Source: an uncultured Bacillota bacterium (GTDB taxonomy: Bacteria > Bacillota > Clostridia > Lachnospirales > Lachnospiraceae). From it: 64,000 bases of DNA. Position 1 is the first letter of the stretch. Each line of letters opens with the position of its first letter. A program made the translations under genes and the position numbers. The notes under the pieces were generated by a model. That model saw only the letters and a list, made by a program, of their open reading frames with translations. It was not told the DNA's origin and ran no database searches. Location of the stretch: positions 62,001 through 126,000 of the forward strand of contig CASEXH010000004.1 of NCBI GenBank assembly GCA_949291945.1, given 5' to 3'. Shown here piece after piece: positions 17,920 to 26,428 of this stretch.

Positions 17920-18597
17920 TCACTGTGCCGCCCAGGTATATCCGATCCCGTATACTGTTTTGATGTATCTGGGATTTTTACTGTCTTCCTCGATCTTGTC
18001 CCTCAGCCGCTTGATAGCTACTGTCAGGGCATGTTCATCTACAAATTCTGTATCTCCGCTCCATACTTCGTCAATGAGATAGGTTCTTTTTAAAGTAGCG
18101 CCTTTGTTCTCCAGCAGTTTTCTCAGAAGCCGCTGTTCTGTCTTGCTGAATTCCACTTCCCGGCCTCTCACCTGAAAGACCAACCGCTGGAAATCAAAGG
18201 AAAAAGGGCCTTCCTGATACAGGGTCTGCCCGGACATATCCTGCTGTCTTAACTGTACCCCTGCCCTGGCTCTTAAAACCATCAGGCTGAAAGGCTTGGT
18301 AATATAGTCATTGGCCCCCAGCTCCAGCCCCATAACAATATCTGTTTCCATATTATTGGCGGTAATGATGATCACCGGCACGGCGCTCTTTGCCCGGATC
18401 TCTTGGAGAAAGTCCAGTCCGTTTCCGTCTGGAAGGTTTAGGTCCAGAAGGATCAGCCGGACTTTTTCTTTCTTCAGCAGATTTCTGGCCTCTCCTATGG
18501 TCTGGCACTGGAGAAAAGTGCAGTCTTCCCTTCTGAGAGCCAGCCGGATCCCGTCATTTAATTTTCTGTCATCTTCTAAAATCAGAATCTTGTTCAT
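17920..18597 (-). CDS. response regulator, OmpR family
   Basis: 225 residues: receiver domain with the acidic pair at D9-D10 region and phosphoacceptor D52 (LILLDLNLPDG), switch lysine in ITKPFS, and a C-terminal winged helix (ENKGATLKRTYLIDEVW ... LTVAIKRLRDKIEED). The ATG at 18597 follows AAGGAG; the TTG six codons earlier is less likely. It is paired with the adjacent kinase and is likely to control the ABC exporter genes just downstream. Confidence 0.95.
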   Translation of the reverse strand: MNKILILEDDRKLNDGIRLALRREDCTFLQCQTIGEARNLLKKEKVRLILLDLNLPDGNGLDFLQEIRAKSAVPVIIITANNMETDIVMGLELGANDYITKPFSLMVLRARAGVQLRQQDMSGQTLYQEGPFSFDFQRLVFQVRGREVEFSKTEQRLLRKLLENKGATLKRTYLIDEVWSGDTEFVDEHALTVAIKRLRDKIEEDSKNPRYIKTVYGIGYTWAAQ

Positions 18598-18620
18598 AAT
18601 CTCCTTTTCCTCCAACTACT

Positions 18621-18648
18621 ATTATGGGAGTTCTCATGGAAAAGGCAA
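18621..18648 (-). promoter_or_regulatory. candidate promoter of the response regulator operon
   Basis: On the minus strand TTGCCT (18648-18643), a 16-base spacer and CATAAT (18626-18621), 24 bases before the start codon. Confidence 0.45.
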
Positions 18649-18672
18649 GATGTTTTTAAGGATAAAATCATT

Positions 18673-19129
18673 CTACAAATCGTACTTTTCCCGGCGTTTT
18701 CCTGCTTCTTTGTATACCTGTTCATCCGTTCTTGCTGAAATAACAATAATCTTCATTATACCGTCAATCTGGATCGTCTTATATACAACCCTGATCCCCA
18801 GATTCCGAAACTTTATTTTCAGAAGATTTGTCAGATTATTTCCAGTTCTGTTTCCTAAAGGTTTCCCATAGCCTCCCTCCTGCACAGGAAGAGGATTCTG
18901 GCTTACTTTTCGGATTCCTTTTAAGACTTGGAGCTGAACAGAATGATCCAGTTTTTTAAATCATTTTCTGCTTCTTCAGTCAAATACCCCGATGCAAGCA
19001 TACGGGGCACCAAACTTATAGCAATGCAAGCATCGGGGTATTTGACCCTTGCGGCAGTCGCCAAATGGACATGCAAGCATGCCCGCTTGGCTCGTTGCTC
19101 GCAGGAATAACTTCAATACTCCAAATCAT
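18673..19129 (-). pseudogene. RelE/ParE-type toxin, disrupted by a 128-bp insert and a frameshift
   Basis: The original start is readable: ATG at 19129 overlaps the antitoxin stop (ATGA) and encodes MIWSIE. A foreign 128-bp stretch (19111-18984) then intervenes and brings an in-frame TAA. The toxin resumes at 18983 as LTEEAENDLK, then loses one base in a run of six A (18957-18952), and continues as KLDHSVQLQVLKGIRK and on to ...AGKRREKYDL. The C-terminal part (IKFRNLGIRVVYK, MKIIVISARTDEQVYKEAGKRR) is a clear RelE/ParE fold. With an insertion and a frameshift, no full toxin can be made. A 70-residue C-terminal frame from a GTG at 18885 remains but is unlikely to be active. Confidence 0.85.
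18984..19111. repeat. 128-bp palindromic insert inside the toxin gene
   Basis: It is bounded by toxin codons on both sides. It contains an inverted repeat, TCAAATACCCCGATGC on the plus strand at 18980-18995 and GCATCGGGGTATTTGA at 19028-19043, which just includes flanking bases. It also holds several GCAAGC/GCTTGC words. It has no coding capacity. It looks like a small non-autonomous or MITE-like element; no target duplication could be set with confidence. Confidence 0.65.
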
Positions 19130-19449
19130 TCAATAGCCACTTCCTCTGCATCATCAAGATCGGATTCACTGATACCTAGATCATTAAGTACATTCGTAAA
19201 AGAAATGCCTGGTTTATCCCCATTTGCTTCAAGTCTGCCGTTTGCTTCAAGAAGTAGCATATAGTCCTCTTCAATCTCTGTGAGCCGTGTATATTCTTCC
19301 GGCGACAAAATAACTGCGGAAGGCTGGTTATTCTTCAGCACGATCAGTTCTTTTTCTGTACGAAGCCTGTCAAATATCTGAGCTGCCTTTCCTTTATTGA
19401 ACTGAGAAATCGGAACCAAACTCTGCAGAATGTTTGCTGCGTTTGCCAT
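19126..19449 (-). CDS. Phd/YefM-type antitoxin
   Basis: 107 residues. The N-terminal half matches the Phd/YefM DNA-binding fold (VPISQFNKGKAAQIFDRL ... ELIVLKNNQPSAVILSPEEYTRL). The acidic C-terminal tail is where such antitoxins wrap the toxin. The ATG at 19449 has GAGGTG six bases upstream. The stop codon overlaps the toxin start, the usual arrangement. The gene is intact although the toxin is not, so it may survive as a free repressor or as protection against related toxins. Confidence 0.85.
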   Translation of the reverse strand: MANAANILQSLVPISQFNKGKAAQIFDRLRTEKELIVLKNNQPSAVILSPEEYTRLTEIEEDYMLLLEANGRLEANGDKPGISFTNVLNDLGISESDLDDAEEVAIE

Positions 19450-19481
19450 TATTAACACCTCATTTCTTTTTCTTTACTATA

Positions 19482-19531
19482 AGTATATGCAAAAGAAATT
19501 TAAAATGCAAGATATTAATGAATATTCATTA
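19482..19531 (-). promoter_or_regulatory. antitoxin promoter and 16-bp perfect palindrome
   Basis: On the minus strand TTGCAT (19510-19505), a 17-base spacer and TATACT (19487-19482). A perfect palindrome TAATGAATATTCATTA lies at 19516-19531, just upstream of the -35. It is a good candidate for the antitoxin's own operator. Confidence 0.6.
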
Positions 19532-19565
19532 GTATATTTTCATTATAATTTTCTATCATCCTGTT

Positions 19566-20237
19566 CTACTCTCCCTGAGCCTGGACATTGGACGTTTCGG
19601 ATATCTTGTCCTTCCCAAAGTTCTGTACCAGATCGATGAGGAAAGAAGAGATCGTAACTGTAATCAGTGAAAAAGCAATCCGTAAAACCGGAATATAAGT
19701 CAGGGAAAGCCCCAGGACTACCAGGTCTGTAAAAAGATAGGACCGGGACAGCCGCCAGTGAGTCACTCTGGATATGGTCAGGGCCAGGGCGTCGTCACCG
19801 CCGCTGGATCCTCCCTGACGGACAATGATCCCTACGCCTATCCCCACGAAAAGTCCTCCTGCCACAGCCGCCGCCAGGGGATATTCGGACAGATCCGGCA
19901 GCATAGGGGGAAAGAATTCCCAGAATTTATAGAACAGGGATACACTTAACGTAGAGATCATGGAAATCTTGATAAACTGTCCTCCCAAATATTTAAAAGC
20001 CAGCAGATAACAGGAAATATCCAGAACCGAAGTGATAGCCGAAGGGGAGATCCCCAGCCACCGCTCTACCAGGAGCATCATACCGATAACCCCGCCTTCT
20101 GTGATCCCCGTGCGCTGGTGGATATTGTGTATGCCAAAGGTACAGATTCCTGCCCCAAGTATGATCAAAAGGATTTTTTTCCAGGTGAGTCCCTCTGTGA
20201 GCTTATTTTTTATAGTCAATAACCTGTTTGTCTTCAC
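19566..20237 (-). CDS. YitT family membrane protein
   Basis: 223 residues with about five to six hydrophobic segments. The family markers are the early GITEGGVIGMMLLVERW segment and the RQGGSSGGDDALAL loop. YitT/DUF161 proteins are widespread in Firmicutes and some are linked to transport or regulation, but no activity is proven. This version lacks the cytoplasmic C-terminal DUF2179 domain found in longer relatives. The start is GTG at 20237, with AAGGAGG 7 bases upstream. It is divergent from a MerR regulator. Confidence 0.88.
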   Translation of the reverse strand: MKTNRLLTIKNKLTEGLTWKKILLIILGAGICTFGIHNIHQRTGITEGGVIGMMLLVERWLGISPSAITSVLDISCYLLAFKYLGGQFIKISMISTLSVSLFYKFWEFFPPMLPDLSEYPLAAAVAGGLFVGIGVGIIVRQGGSSGGDDALALTISRVTHWRLSRSYLFTDLVVLGLSLTYIPVLRIAFSLITVTISSFLIDLVQNFGKDKISETSNVQAQGE

Positions 20238-20284
20238 AAAAACGCCTCCTTGTCTTTTCTCTTTTGGAACTTTATAATAAAGGA

Positions 20285-20297
20285 TATAGTAACTATA
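20285..20297. promoter_or_regulatory. perfect 13-bp dyad between yitT and the MerR gene
   Basis: TATAGT-A-ACTATA in the 136-bp divergent intergenic region. The right end overlaps a TATAAT (20294-20299) that could be the -10 for the MerR gene. MerR proteins bind such dyads near promoters, so autoregulation and control of yitT are plausible. Confidence 0.4.
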
Positions 20298-20373
20298 ATG
20301 TCAAGAGATCCGGGACACAAATTTTGCACAGCCAGTGTTTTCATCCCGGAGCATTCTGTTTAAAGGAGGCAGC

Positions 20374-21201
20374 ATGGAGAACTTATTTTCCATCGGCGAA
20401 GTGGCCAGATATCAGAAAATTTCAAAGCAGACCCTGATCTTCTATGACAAGATCGGCCTGTTTCGTCCTGATTATGTAGATCCCAGCAACGGATACCGGT
20501 ACTACAGCGCCAAACAGCTTGACTACCTGGATACCATTCTCATTATGAAGAAAATCGGTTTTTCTCTCAGCGAAATCAAAGAGCATATGCAGCACTATAC
20601 CATTGACAGCAGTCTGGCCGCCATGAAAAACCAGCTCTCGGTCATTGACAGCAGGATCCAGGAACTGTTCATGATCCGAAGCCGTCTGGTGAACCGCTGC
20701 CAGCAGATGGAAGAAACCAGGGGGCTCCGGGGAAAAGAAAGCTCTGTGTTTCTGGAAGATATCAGCTCCCAATACATCCTGGTCCAGTCTGTAGAAGAGC
20801 CTTACACCCTCCGGGAGATCAGCATTGCCACCAAACAGTGCTTTGCCGATTCTTTTCAGAAACAGCTTCCTGTATTTTTTCAATGCGGGGTAGTCGTCCC
20901 TTTGGAGCGTATCCTGGAAGGTTGTTATACAGAGGCGTCCCACGCTTTTCTTCCCATAGAAAAAACCGACAAAGCCGAAAATATCCGTAAGCTTCCCGCC
21001 GGGAAATGCGCAGGGATCTATCATGTGGGAGATTACCTTTCCATTGGCCGTTCCTATGAAAAGATCCTGGAGTACTGCCGGAGCCATAACCTGAAGATCT
21101 GCTCAGATTCCTACGAATTCTGTATCAATGATTATATTACTTCTTATGACGAAAATGAGTATATTACCAAGATCTTATTTTATGTAACTTCTGAAAATTA
21201 G
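20374..21201 (+). CDS. MerR family regulator with effector-binding domain
   Basis: 275 residues. The N-terminus is a MerR winged helix (FSIGEVARYQKISKQTLIFYDKIGLFRPDY) with the NGYRYYSAKQLDYLDTI helix, then a coiled-coil dimer helix (about 75-120). The C-terminal 150 residues resemble the GyrI-like effector domain of BmrR-type regulators. It probably senses a hydrophobic compound. The ATG at 20374 has AAAGGAGG six bases upstream. It is divergent from yitT, the likely target together with itself. Confidence 0.9.
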   Translation: MENLFSIGEVARYQKISKQTLIFYDKIGLFRPDYVDPSNGYRYYSAKQLDYLDTILIMKKIGFSLSEIKEHMQHYTIDSSLAAMKNQLSVIDSRIQELFMIRSRLVNRCQQMEETRGLRGKESSVFLEDISSQYILVQSVEEPYTLREISIATKQCFADSFQKQLPVFFQCGVVVPLERILEGCYTEASHAFLPIEKTDKAENIRKLPAGKCAGIYHVGDYLSIGRSYEKILEYCRSHNLKICSDSYEFCINDYITSYDENEYITKILFYVTSEN

Positions 21202-21540
21202 AAAAGGAACTCTGCCATTACCCAAAATCGCTATTTTTATCAAGGCGTTTTCCTACAGAATCGCTATTTTTGAATTCCGATTTTCCTGCAAAATCGCCAT
21301 TTTTATAACAGTCCATATTTTTTCCGAAATTATGTATAGATTTTCCTCTCCCGGCAATACTAGAAATAGTCCACGGAGGGATGGCACAAATGGGTGGCGC
21401 TTTCCGCAGACGACCAAAGAAAAAGTAGAAATACTTTATCCTCCCCTTTTAACAAGGCTGTCACGGTAAGGGAGTACGGCAGTAAGATACTTTTTACCGC
21501 AGCAGCCTTTGTACATAGCAGGGTTCCCGAAAAACTCTTT
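21202..21540. other. 339-bp intergenic stretch with three spaced repeats and a micro-ORF
   Basis: Contains three related words AAAATCGCYATTTTT at 21224-21238, 21258-21272 and 21290-21304, about 33 bp apart, with matching flanks (TTTTCCTRCA). They form an imperfect tandem array of about 2.7 units. Further on, a 12-codon frame at 21390-21428 (MGGAFRRRPKKK) has GGAGG 10 bases upstream; coding status is uncertain. A terminator-like hairpin closes the region at 21454-21510. Confidence 0.55.
21454..21510 (-). terminator. terminator-like hairpin after the M14 peptidase gene
   Basis: AAGGCTG/CAGCCTT and CGGTAA/TTACCG stems around a loop. There is no strong T-run on either strand, so efficiency is doubtful. 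Confidence 0.45.
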
Positions 21541-22485
21541 TTACAGAGACAGCAGAGTCTCCTCCCAGACGCCCCGGTTCCTTCTCAGGATCTCCCGGAA
21601 GGCGGAAGGGGGCAGGGGAGACTCTGCTTTTCCAATTTCAATGGTAAGGCTGGGGATCTTCCTTTCTTTTACGGCCCAGTCCTTGTAGCCTGCCGGGTCC
21701 AGGTAATCCCAGCCTTCCGGCAGGCCGTATCCTGTGATCCTCTGTATCCGCTCCCCAAAGTTACGGCATATTCTCCGGAATTCTCCTTTTTGTCCGAAAT
21801 CCCAGTAAATGACTTCTCCAGAGGAATGATAGCTGACTGTCCTTTGAAACTTTTCCTGCCTGGTAAGCTCTGCCAGTGCTTTAGACTCTTCCTGATCCTC
21901 CGGGGCCTGACCTTTGTATCCTTCCCTTGAGGGCTGTCCCTTCAGATCATGGTATTCTTCCCAGAAAGCCTGAAAATTCCGGTTCAGATCCACGCCCCGG
22001 GCATTGGCCTTCCACTTTCTGTAATAGGGGCCGCAGGGCATTCTCCCCCCTTCTCTCTCCCCGATCTTCCATACCTGTTTCTGAAGTTCGGGATCTCTAA
22101 TCCCTCTGGGGCCCTGCTGGCTGATGGTAACCCCGTCAGGGTTGGCCATGGGCACCACATAGACAGCCTTCCCCCTTAGCAGTTCTTTATAGGAATAGCC
22201 CTTATAAGTTTCTTTCCGGTACAGTTTTGTGAGAAATTCTGCAGTCTGTTCCATAAGAAGCTGGCTGGTCATATATTCTCTTCCGTGAATAGCGCCGAAT
22301 AAGAAAATCTTTTCCCCGGCGTCCGCCCGTCCCAGTATAAAGCAGTAAATTTCCCTTTCATCTGCCGTTTTTCCCAGAGTTTTCAATTCCATAGTTTCCG
22401 GAAAAGCCCTGGCGAATATTTCCAGATCCTTTTCCAGGTCCTGATAAGTATATCCCCAAAATCTGCGGCCAAGTTGTTTATACAT
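21541..22485 (-). CDS. M14 family zinc carboxypeptidase
   Basis: 314 residues forming one peptidase M14 domain. Zinc ligands are in AIHGREYM (H-x-x-E) and in TVSYHSSGEVIYW (H), the substrate motif is GVDLNRNF, and the general base glutamate is in LTIEIGK. A NPDGV loop precedes. The best-known Firmicute relatives cleave gamma-D-glutamyl-diaminopimelate bonds in peptidoglycan fragments. No signal peptide is seen, so the substrate may be recycled muropeptides inside the cell. The ATG at 22485 has GAGGT upstream; a TTG at 22500 is possible. Confidence 0.9.
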   Translation of the reverse strand: MYKQLGRRFWGYTYQDLEKDLEIFARAFPETMELKTLGKTADEREIYCFILGRADAGEKIFLFGAIHGREYMTSQLLMEQTAEFLTKLYRKETYKGYSYKELLRGKAVYVVPMANPDGVTISQQGPRGIRDPELQKQVWKIGEREGGRMPCGPYYRKWKANARGVDLNRNFQAFWEEYHDLKGQPSREGYKGQAPEDQEESKALAELTRQEKFQRTVSYHSSGEVIYWDFGQKGEFRRICRNFGERIQRITGYGLPEGWDYLDPAGYKDWAVKERKIPSLTIEIGKAESPLPPSAFREILRRNRGVWEETLLSL

Positions 22486-22513
22486 TGACGGATACCTCAA
22501 AAATTATTATAAT
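22485..22513 (+). promoter_or_regulatory. promoter of the membrane HAD gene
   Basis: TTGACG (22485-22490), a 17-base spacer and TATAAT (22508-22513). The -35 box touches the start codon of the divergent peptidase gene. Confidence 0.75.
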
Positions 22514-22544
22514 AATAGATATTCTAGACAAGGGAGATTAAGAA

Positions 22545-23378
22545 GTGAAGAACCTGAAACGACTTCTTGCACTCATAGGAGTTATCCTTCTGGCAGGCAT
22601 GTATGTCCTTACATTGATCTTTGCCCTGACGGATAATTCTGCTGCAGGCAATATGCTGATGGCTTCTCTCTTCGGAACGGTGATCATACCAGTGTTGATC
22701 TATGCGATACTTCTGGTATACAAGTGGACCCGTCCGGAAGATGAAGTGATTCCAAAGATCCTGGCGGAAACTTCCGAAATCGATACGCTGATCTTTGACA
22801 TCGGCAAAGTTCTTGTCCGCTATGACTGGAAGAAATTACTGCGGGATCTGAAATATGATGAAGAAACAGCCCAGGCTGTGGCAAAAGCTGTATTTCTCAG
22901 CGATACCTGGACAGAGGGTGACCGGGGAATCCTTTCAGAAGAAGAGCTTTTGCAGGCTTTCATAAATAATGATCCTGCTCATGAAAAACAGATCCGAGAG
23001 ACATTTGAACGGATGGGAGAGACCATTCGTGTTTATTCTTACACAAAGAGCTGGCTGACATATTTTAAGAAGCGGGGATATAAGCTTTATATCCTGTCTA
23101 ACTTCTCAAAGCCCCTCTTTGACCGGTGTCAGAAAGAAATGAAGTTCCTGGATTTTATGGATGGAGGCTATATGTCCTGGCAGATCCACTGCTTAAAGCC
23201 TGATCCAAAGATCTATCAGAAGCTGATAAAAGATTTTGATATTGAGCCTTCTAAGGCAGTCTTTATCGATGACCTTCTGGACAATGTGGCAGAGGCCAGA
23301 GCCCAGGGGCTCCACGCCGTACACTTCACCGGCAGAAAAAGCGCTATGCGCCAGTTAGCAGATTTCGGTGTCAAATAA
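22545..23378 (+). CDS. HAD-superfamily hydrolase with N-terminal membrane anchor
   Basis: 277 residues. Two hydrophobic helices (about 6-28 and 36-62) are followed by a HAD phosphatase of the YihX-like class: motif I is FDIGKVLVRYDW (D then G in place of the second Asp, as in that class), motif II is YILSNFS, the lysine is in LKPDPKIY, and motif IV is FIDDLLDN. YihX dephosphorylates glucose-1-phosphate in E. coli; the substrate here is unknown. Membrane anchoring is unusual for this class. The start is GTG at 22545 with GGGAG upstream. Confidence 0.85.
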   Translation: MKNLKRLLALIGVILLAGMYVLTLIFALTDNSAAGNMLMASLFGTVIIPVLIYAILLVYKWTRPEDEVIPKILAETSEIDTLIFDIGKVLVRYDWKKLLRDLKYDEETAQAVAKAVFLSDTWTEGDRGILSEEELLQAFINNDPAHEKQIRETFERMGETIRVYSYTKSWLTYFKKRGYKLYILSNFSKPLFDRCQKEMKFLDFMDGGYMSWQIHCLKPDPKIYQKLIKDFDIEPSKAVFIDDLLDNVAEARAQGLHAVHFTGRKSAMRQLADFGVK

Positions 23379-23379
23379 G

Positions 23380-23455
23380 AGAGAAGAGACGCTCCCACGG
23401 AAATCCGGCATATAGAAAGCCCGGAATTTCTGTGAGACTGTCTCTTCTTTTTTTC
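23380..23455 (+). terminator. terminator after the membrane HAD gene
   Basis: AGAAGAGAC (23382-23390) pairs with GTCTCTTCT (23440-23448), enclosing an inner CCGG-type stem, and is followed by a run of T. Confidence 0.8.
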
Positions 23456-23521
23456 TGTTTTCCATGATATGATATAGATAGATAAATAGGAACGTGATTT
23501 GTATGAAAGGAGGTATCTTCT

Positions 23522-24028
23522 ATGAAGACAACCACTTTTCCTGCTCTTGCCCTGCTTGCCGGCTCTCTGATCCTCCTGTCCGGCTGTCAGGCAGGGACTG
23601 GCCTGGAAGTCAGCAGCCAGTCCATGTCTGAAGTCTCCGGGAACGAGGCCCAGGCTTCAGCCCCTTCTTCTCAAAATGAGCCCCGTTCTGTCCGGGAAAA
23701 TACGACCCAGGAAGAAAATGCATTCTATAACGACCTGCTATACCGGGAGTATTCTTTGGGCAAAACCGTGGAAGCCGGTACTGCAACGATAACAACAGCC
23801 GATATTTTATCTGCTTCTGACTCTCCTTCCCAGATTGTCATCTTCCGCAACAATGGGATCTGGAAAATCCTGGATTATCAGGAAGAGGATATCAAGGTGG
23901 ACATTCCTGAAGATGGCAACTACTGTTATATGGTCGCTGATGAAAATAAGGCCCTTTGGGATATTACAGAGCTGGTAGATATGGAAGTCATCGGAGATAT
24001 GGAAGACTGGATTATTCCTTTAGAGTAA
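23522..24028 (+). CDS. lipoprotein of unknown function
   Basis: 168 residues. A signal peptide with lipobox LLSGC gives a predicted lipidated cysteine at about residue 22, so it should be anchored outside the cell. A Ser/Gln/Glu-rich linker (about 25-65) leads to a small acidic domain with a mix of beta-prone segments (IVIFRNNGIWKILDYQ, YCYMVADENKALWDIT). I do not recognise the domain. AAAGGAGG precedes the ATG. It stands alone between a terminator and a bidirectional terminator. Confidence 0.8.
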   Translation: MKTTTFPALALLAGSLILLSGCQAGTGLEVSSQSMSEVSGNEAQASAPSSQNEPRSVRENTTQEENAFYNDLLYREYSLGKTVEAGTATITTADILSASDSPSQIVIFRNNGIWKILDYQEEDIKVDIPEDGNYCYMVADENKALWDITELVDMEVIGDMEDWIIPLE

Positions 24029-24060
24029 ATCATTTCTTTAAGCGTAAATCATTTCTTTAA
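24025..24060. repeat. 17-bp tandem duplication at the lipoprotein stop codon
   Basis: GTAAATCATTTCTTTAA occurs at 24025-24041 and again at 24044-24060. The first copy contains the lipoprotein stop codon. Confidence 0.8.
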
Positions 24061-24062
24061 AG

Positions 24063-24115
24063 GAAAAAAGTCCCCCTGCCTTTCAGAAAAACCTGAAGGC
24101 AGAGGGGCTTTTTTC
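24063..24115. terminator. bidirectional terminator between convergent genes
   Basis: A long GC-rich hairpin (CCCCCTGCCTTTCAG with CTGAAGGCAGAGGGG) has A-runs on the left and T-runs on the right, so it can stop the lipoprotein and GH2 transcripts. Confidence 0.9.
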
Positions 24116-24123
24116 TCTGTTAA

Positions 24124-26406
24124 CTATTTCTTTACCTTCTGAAGTTCTGCATTTGCAAGTCTGAGAAGCCGTTCTCTCTTTTCTTTGTCACTGGCGTACA
24201 TCTCCGCCAGATCCTCTACCGGTACGCCCGACAGGATTCCCAGCATGGATCTTTTCGTCTTCATAGTCCCGTAGGTGTTAATTGCGCTTACCAGGATCTC
24301 TGCAGCTTCTTCATTAGTCAGAATCTCACTGACAAAATCACGGACACTGTAGTAACCCTCGTTAAAGGTCATTTCCGGAAGTTCTCCGTTTTCGTCCACT
24401 CCCTCAAACCAGTTTTTCACTCCGGCGCCTTCATCTTCTTCATCTACCGGCCGTACATATCCGGCGTATGGCTGAGATACTTTAGTGAAGGTAACCGTAT
24501 CTGCAGGGCAGCCTTCTGCTTTGGCAGTGATCACATTGATATCCTGATCCAGAGCAATGTTCTCGAACAGGAAAATCTTATTGCCTTCCTGTGTGCCTGC
24601 ACTCTTGCCGTTCACATACAGAGTTACCTGTTTCTGGTTGGAATATACTTTAACAGTCATATGATCGTAAGGACGAAGGGCATATCTTCTTCCGGTAATA
24701 TGAACGAAGGGTTCTTCAGACCAGTATGCCTTATAAATGTAGTAGGCGTCTTTTTTCACCTTTCTGTCCAGAGTTACCAGTCCCTTATTGTTTCTCCCTT
24801 TTACGCCGCCTTCATCTCTGGCGTCGCAGCCGAAATCAAACATATTCCAGATATGAGTCGCCCACAGATATGGTCTTTCGTCAATGATCTTAGCCATATG
24901 CTCATGGTACTCCGCCTGATATTCCTCTGTATAGTCCTTGCATTTTGGATCGTCTGTATGCCAGCTGATAATGCCCTCGCAGCCATATTCGGAAATACCC
25001 AGAGGTCTGTCCGGATACATCTGATGGAATTCATCCAGCCATTTTTCATTCTGGGTATAGTCCCCGCCGTACCAGCCAAAATAATGGTTATAGCTGAGCA
25101 CATCTGTGATCTGGTTGTGTCTGGACTCTTTCGGAAGGGCAGATACCTGTGCCATAGTAGTCAGTCTGGTGGAATCCAGCTCTTTCACCAGTTTGTTCAG
25201 ATCTTCCAGATTTTCCTGAAGTCCCGGACGGTCTCCGCCGATGGTAATCTCATTAGAGATGCCCCAGAAGCAGATGCAGGGATGATTATAGTTCTGATAG
25301 ATCAGTTCCTTCATCTGCTGGCGGCAGTTGTCATGTCCTTTGGGATCTTTGCTCATAACCGAGATAAAAGGAATCTCTGCCCATACTACCAGGCCCAGTG
25401 CGTCGCAGGCATCATAGAATGCCTGATTATGCTGATAGTGGGCCAGCCGGACTGTATTTGCCCCCAGCTCTGCAATCAGGTAGGCATCCTCTAAATGATC
25501 TTCTTCTGTAAGAGCATTACCCTGTCCCAGTCTGTCCTGATGTCTGGATACACCTCTGAGAGGTGTGGGAATACCGTTTAGGAAGAATCCTTTTTCCGGA
25601 TCCACATAAAACTCTCTTACACCAAGGCTTGCCTCTACCTGATCAAGGACTTCATTATGGCGTACAATTCTGGCCGTCACAGTATACAGATAGGGATCCT
25701 TTACTCCCTGCCACAGATGAGCTTTTTCTATACAGGCAGTAGCCTTTGTCTCCCAGGCAGCGGGAGCGAAAGCTTCTGCCACTACAGACTCGTCTTCATC
25801 CATGATCTCAAACTGTACCATATCGCTTTCCTTGGCGTCTGTTACCCAGGCAGAAAGATTTACCAAAGCATCTTCTCCCTGAAGTTTGGTATCAAAAGCC
25901 ACTCCCGCAGATCCGAAATAGTCCAGACAGAAATGTGTGGGAGACACACAGATCATGGTCACATTCCGGTAGATACCGCCATAGAAGGTAAAGTCTGCCA
26001 TCTGGGGATATACATCTGTACGGTTCTTATTGTCCGCTACTACAGCCAGATAAACTTTTCCCTCTTTCAGCGCCTCTGTTGCGTCTACACGGAAGGCGGA
26101 ATATCCGCCTTTGTGTTCGCAGACTTTTTCGTTGTTAAGATAAACCTCTGCGACAGAATTTACTCCTTCAAATTCCAGATAGATTTTATAATCAGCAGGT
26201 ACGTCAGGTCTTTCAATGGTCTTTAAATAAACACCTTTCCCTTTGTAATAATCTCCGCCTCCGTCCTGTCCGTCCCAGTTATTCCAGGTATGGGGAAGGT
26301 CTACCCATTCCCAGTCCTTGTCCTGTCCGTGGCAGGGCATTTTCTCCGGCACCTGATCAGTCTTTGCAAATTTCCAGTCCTCATTTAATGATTCATAAAA
26401 TCTCAT
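24124..26406 (-). CDS. GH2 family glycosidase (beta-galactosidase/beta-glucuronidase type)
   Basis: 760 residues with the GH2 order: sugar-binding jelly roll (about 1-170), immunoglobulin-like domain (about 170-270), TIM barrel (about 270-570), then an extra beta domain. The acid/base Glu is in WGISNEIT and the nucleophile Glu in GISEYGCEG. There is no signal peptide, so it acts inside the cell on an imported oligosaccharide. GH2 covers galactosidases, glucuronidases and mannosidases, and the residues seen do not decide between them. Last gene of the HAD-GH3-GH2 operon, 22 bases after the GH3 gene. Confidence 0.9.
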   Translation of the reverse strand: MRFYESLNEDWKFAKTDQVPEKMPCHGQDKDWEWVDLPHTWNNWDGQDGGGDYYKGKGVYLKTIERPDVPADYKIYLEFEGVNSVAEVYLNNEKVCEHKGGYSAFRVDATEALKEGKVYLAVVADNKNRTDVYPQMADFTFYGGIYRNVTMICVSPTHFCLDYFGSAGVAFDTKLQGEDALVNLSAWVTDAKESDMVQFEIMDEDESVVAEAFAPAAWETKATACIEKAHLWQGVKDPYLYTVTARIVRHNEVLDQVEASLGVREFYVDPEKGFFLNGIPTPLRGVSRHQDRLGQGNALTEEDHLEDAYLIAELGANTVRLAHYQHNQAFYDACDALGLVVWAEIPFISVMSKDPKGHDNCRQQMKELIYQNYNHPCICFWGISNEITIGGDRPGLQENLEDLNKLVKELDSTRLTTMAQVSALPKESRHNQITDVLSYNHYFGWYGGDYTQNEKWLDEFHQMYPDRPLGISEYGCEGIISWHTDDPKCKDYTEEYQAEYHEHMAKIIDERPYLWATHIWNMFDFGCDARDEGGVKGRNNKGLVTLDRKVKKDAYYIYKAYWSEEPFVHITGRRYALRPYDHMTVKVYSNQKQVTLYVNGKSAGTQEGNKIFLFENIALDQDINVITAKAEGCPADTVTFTKVSQPYAGYVRPVDEEDEGAGVKNWFEGVDENGELPEMTFNEGYYSVRDFVSEILTNEEAAEILVSAINTYGTMKTKRSMLGILSGVPVEDLAEMYASDKEKRERLLRLANAELQKVKK

Positions 26407-26428
26407 AATTTATTCTTCGATCTCCTTT

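Noticed and set aside
24661..25494. 277-residue plus-strand frame inside the GH2 gene
   Set aside because: Antisense shadow of a well-supported glycosidase gene; no ribosome site or domain.
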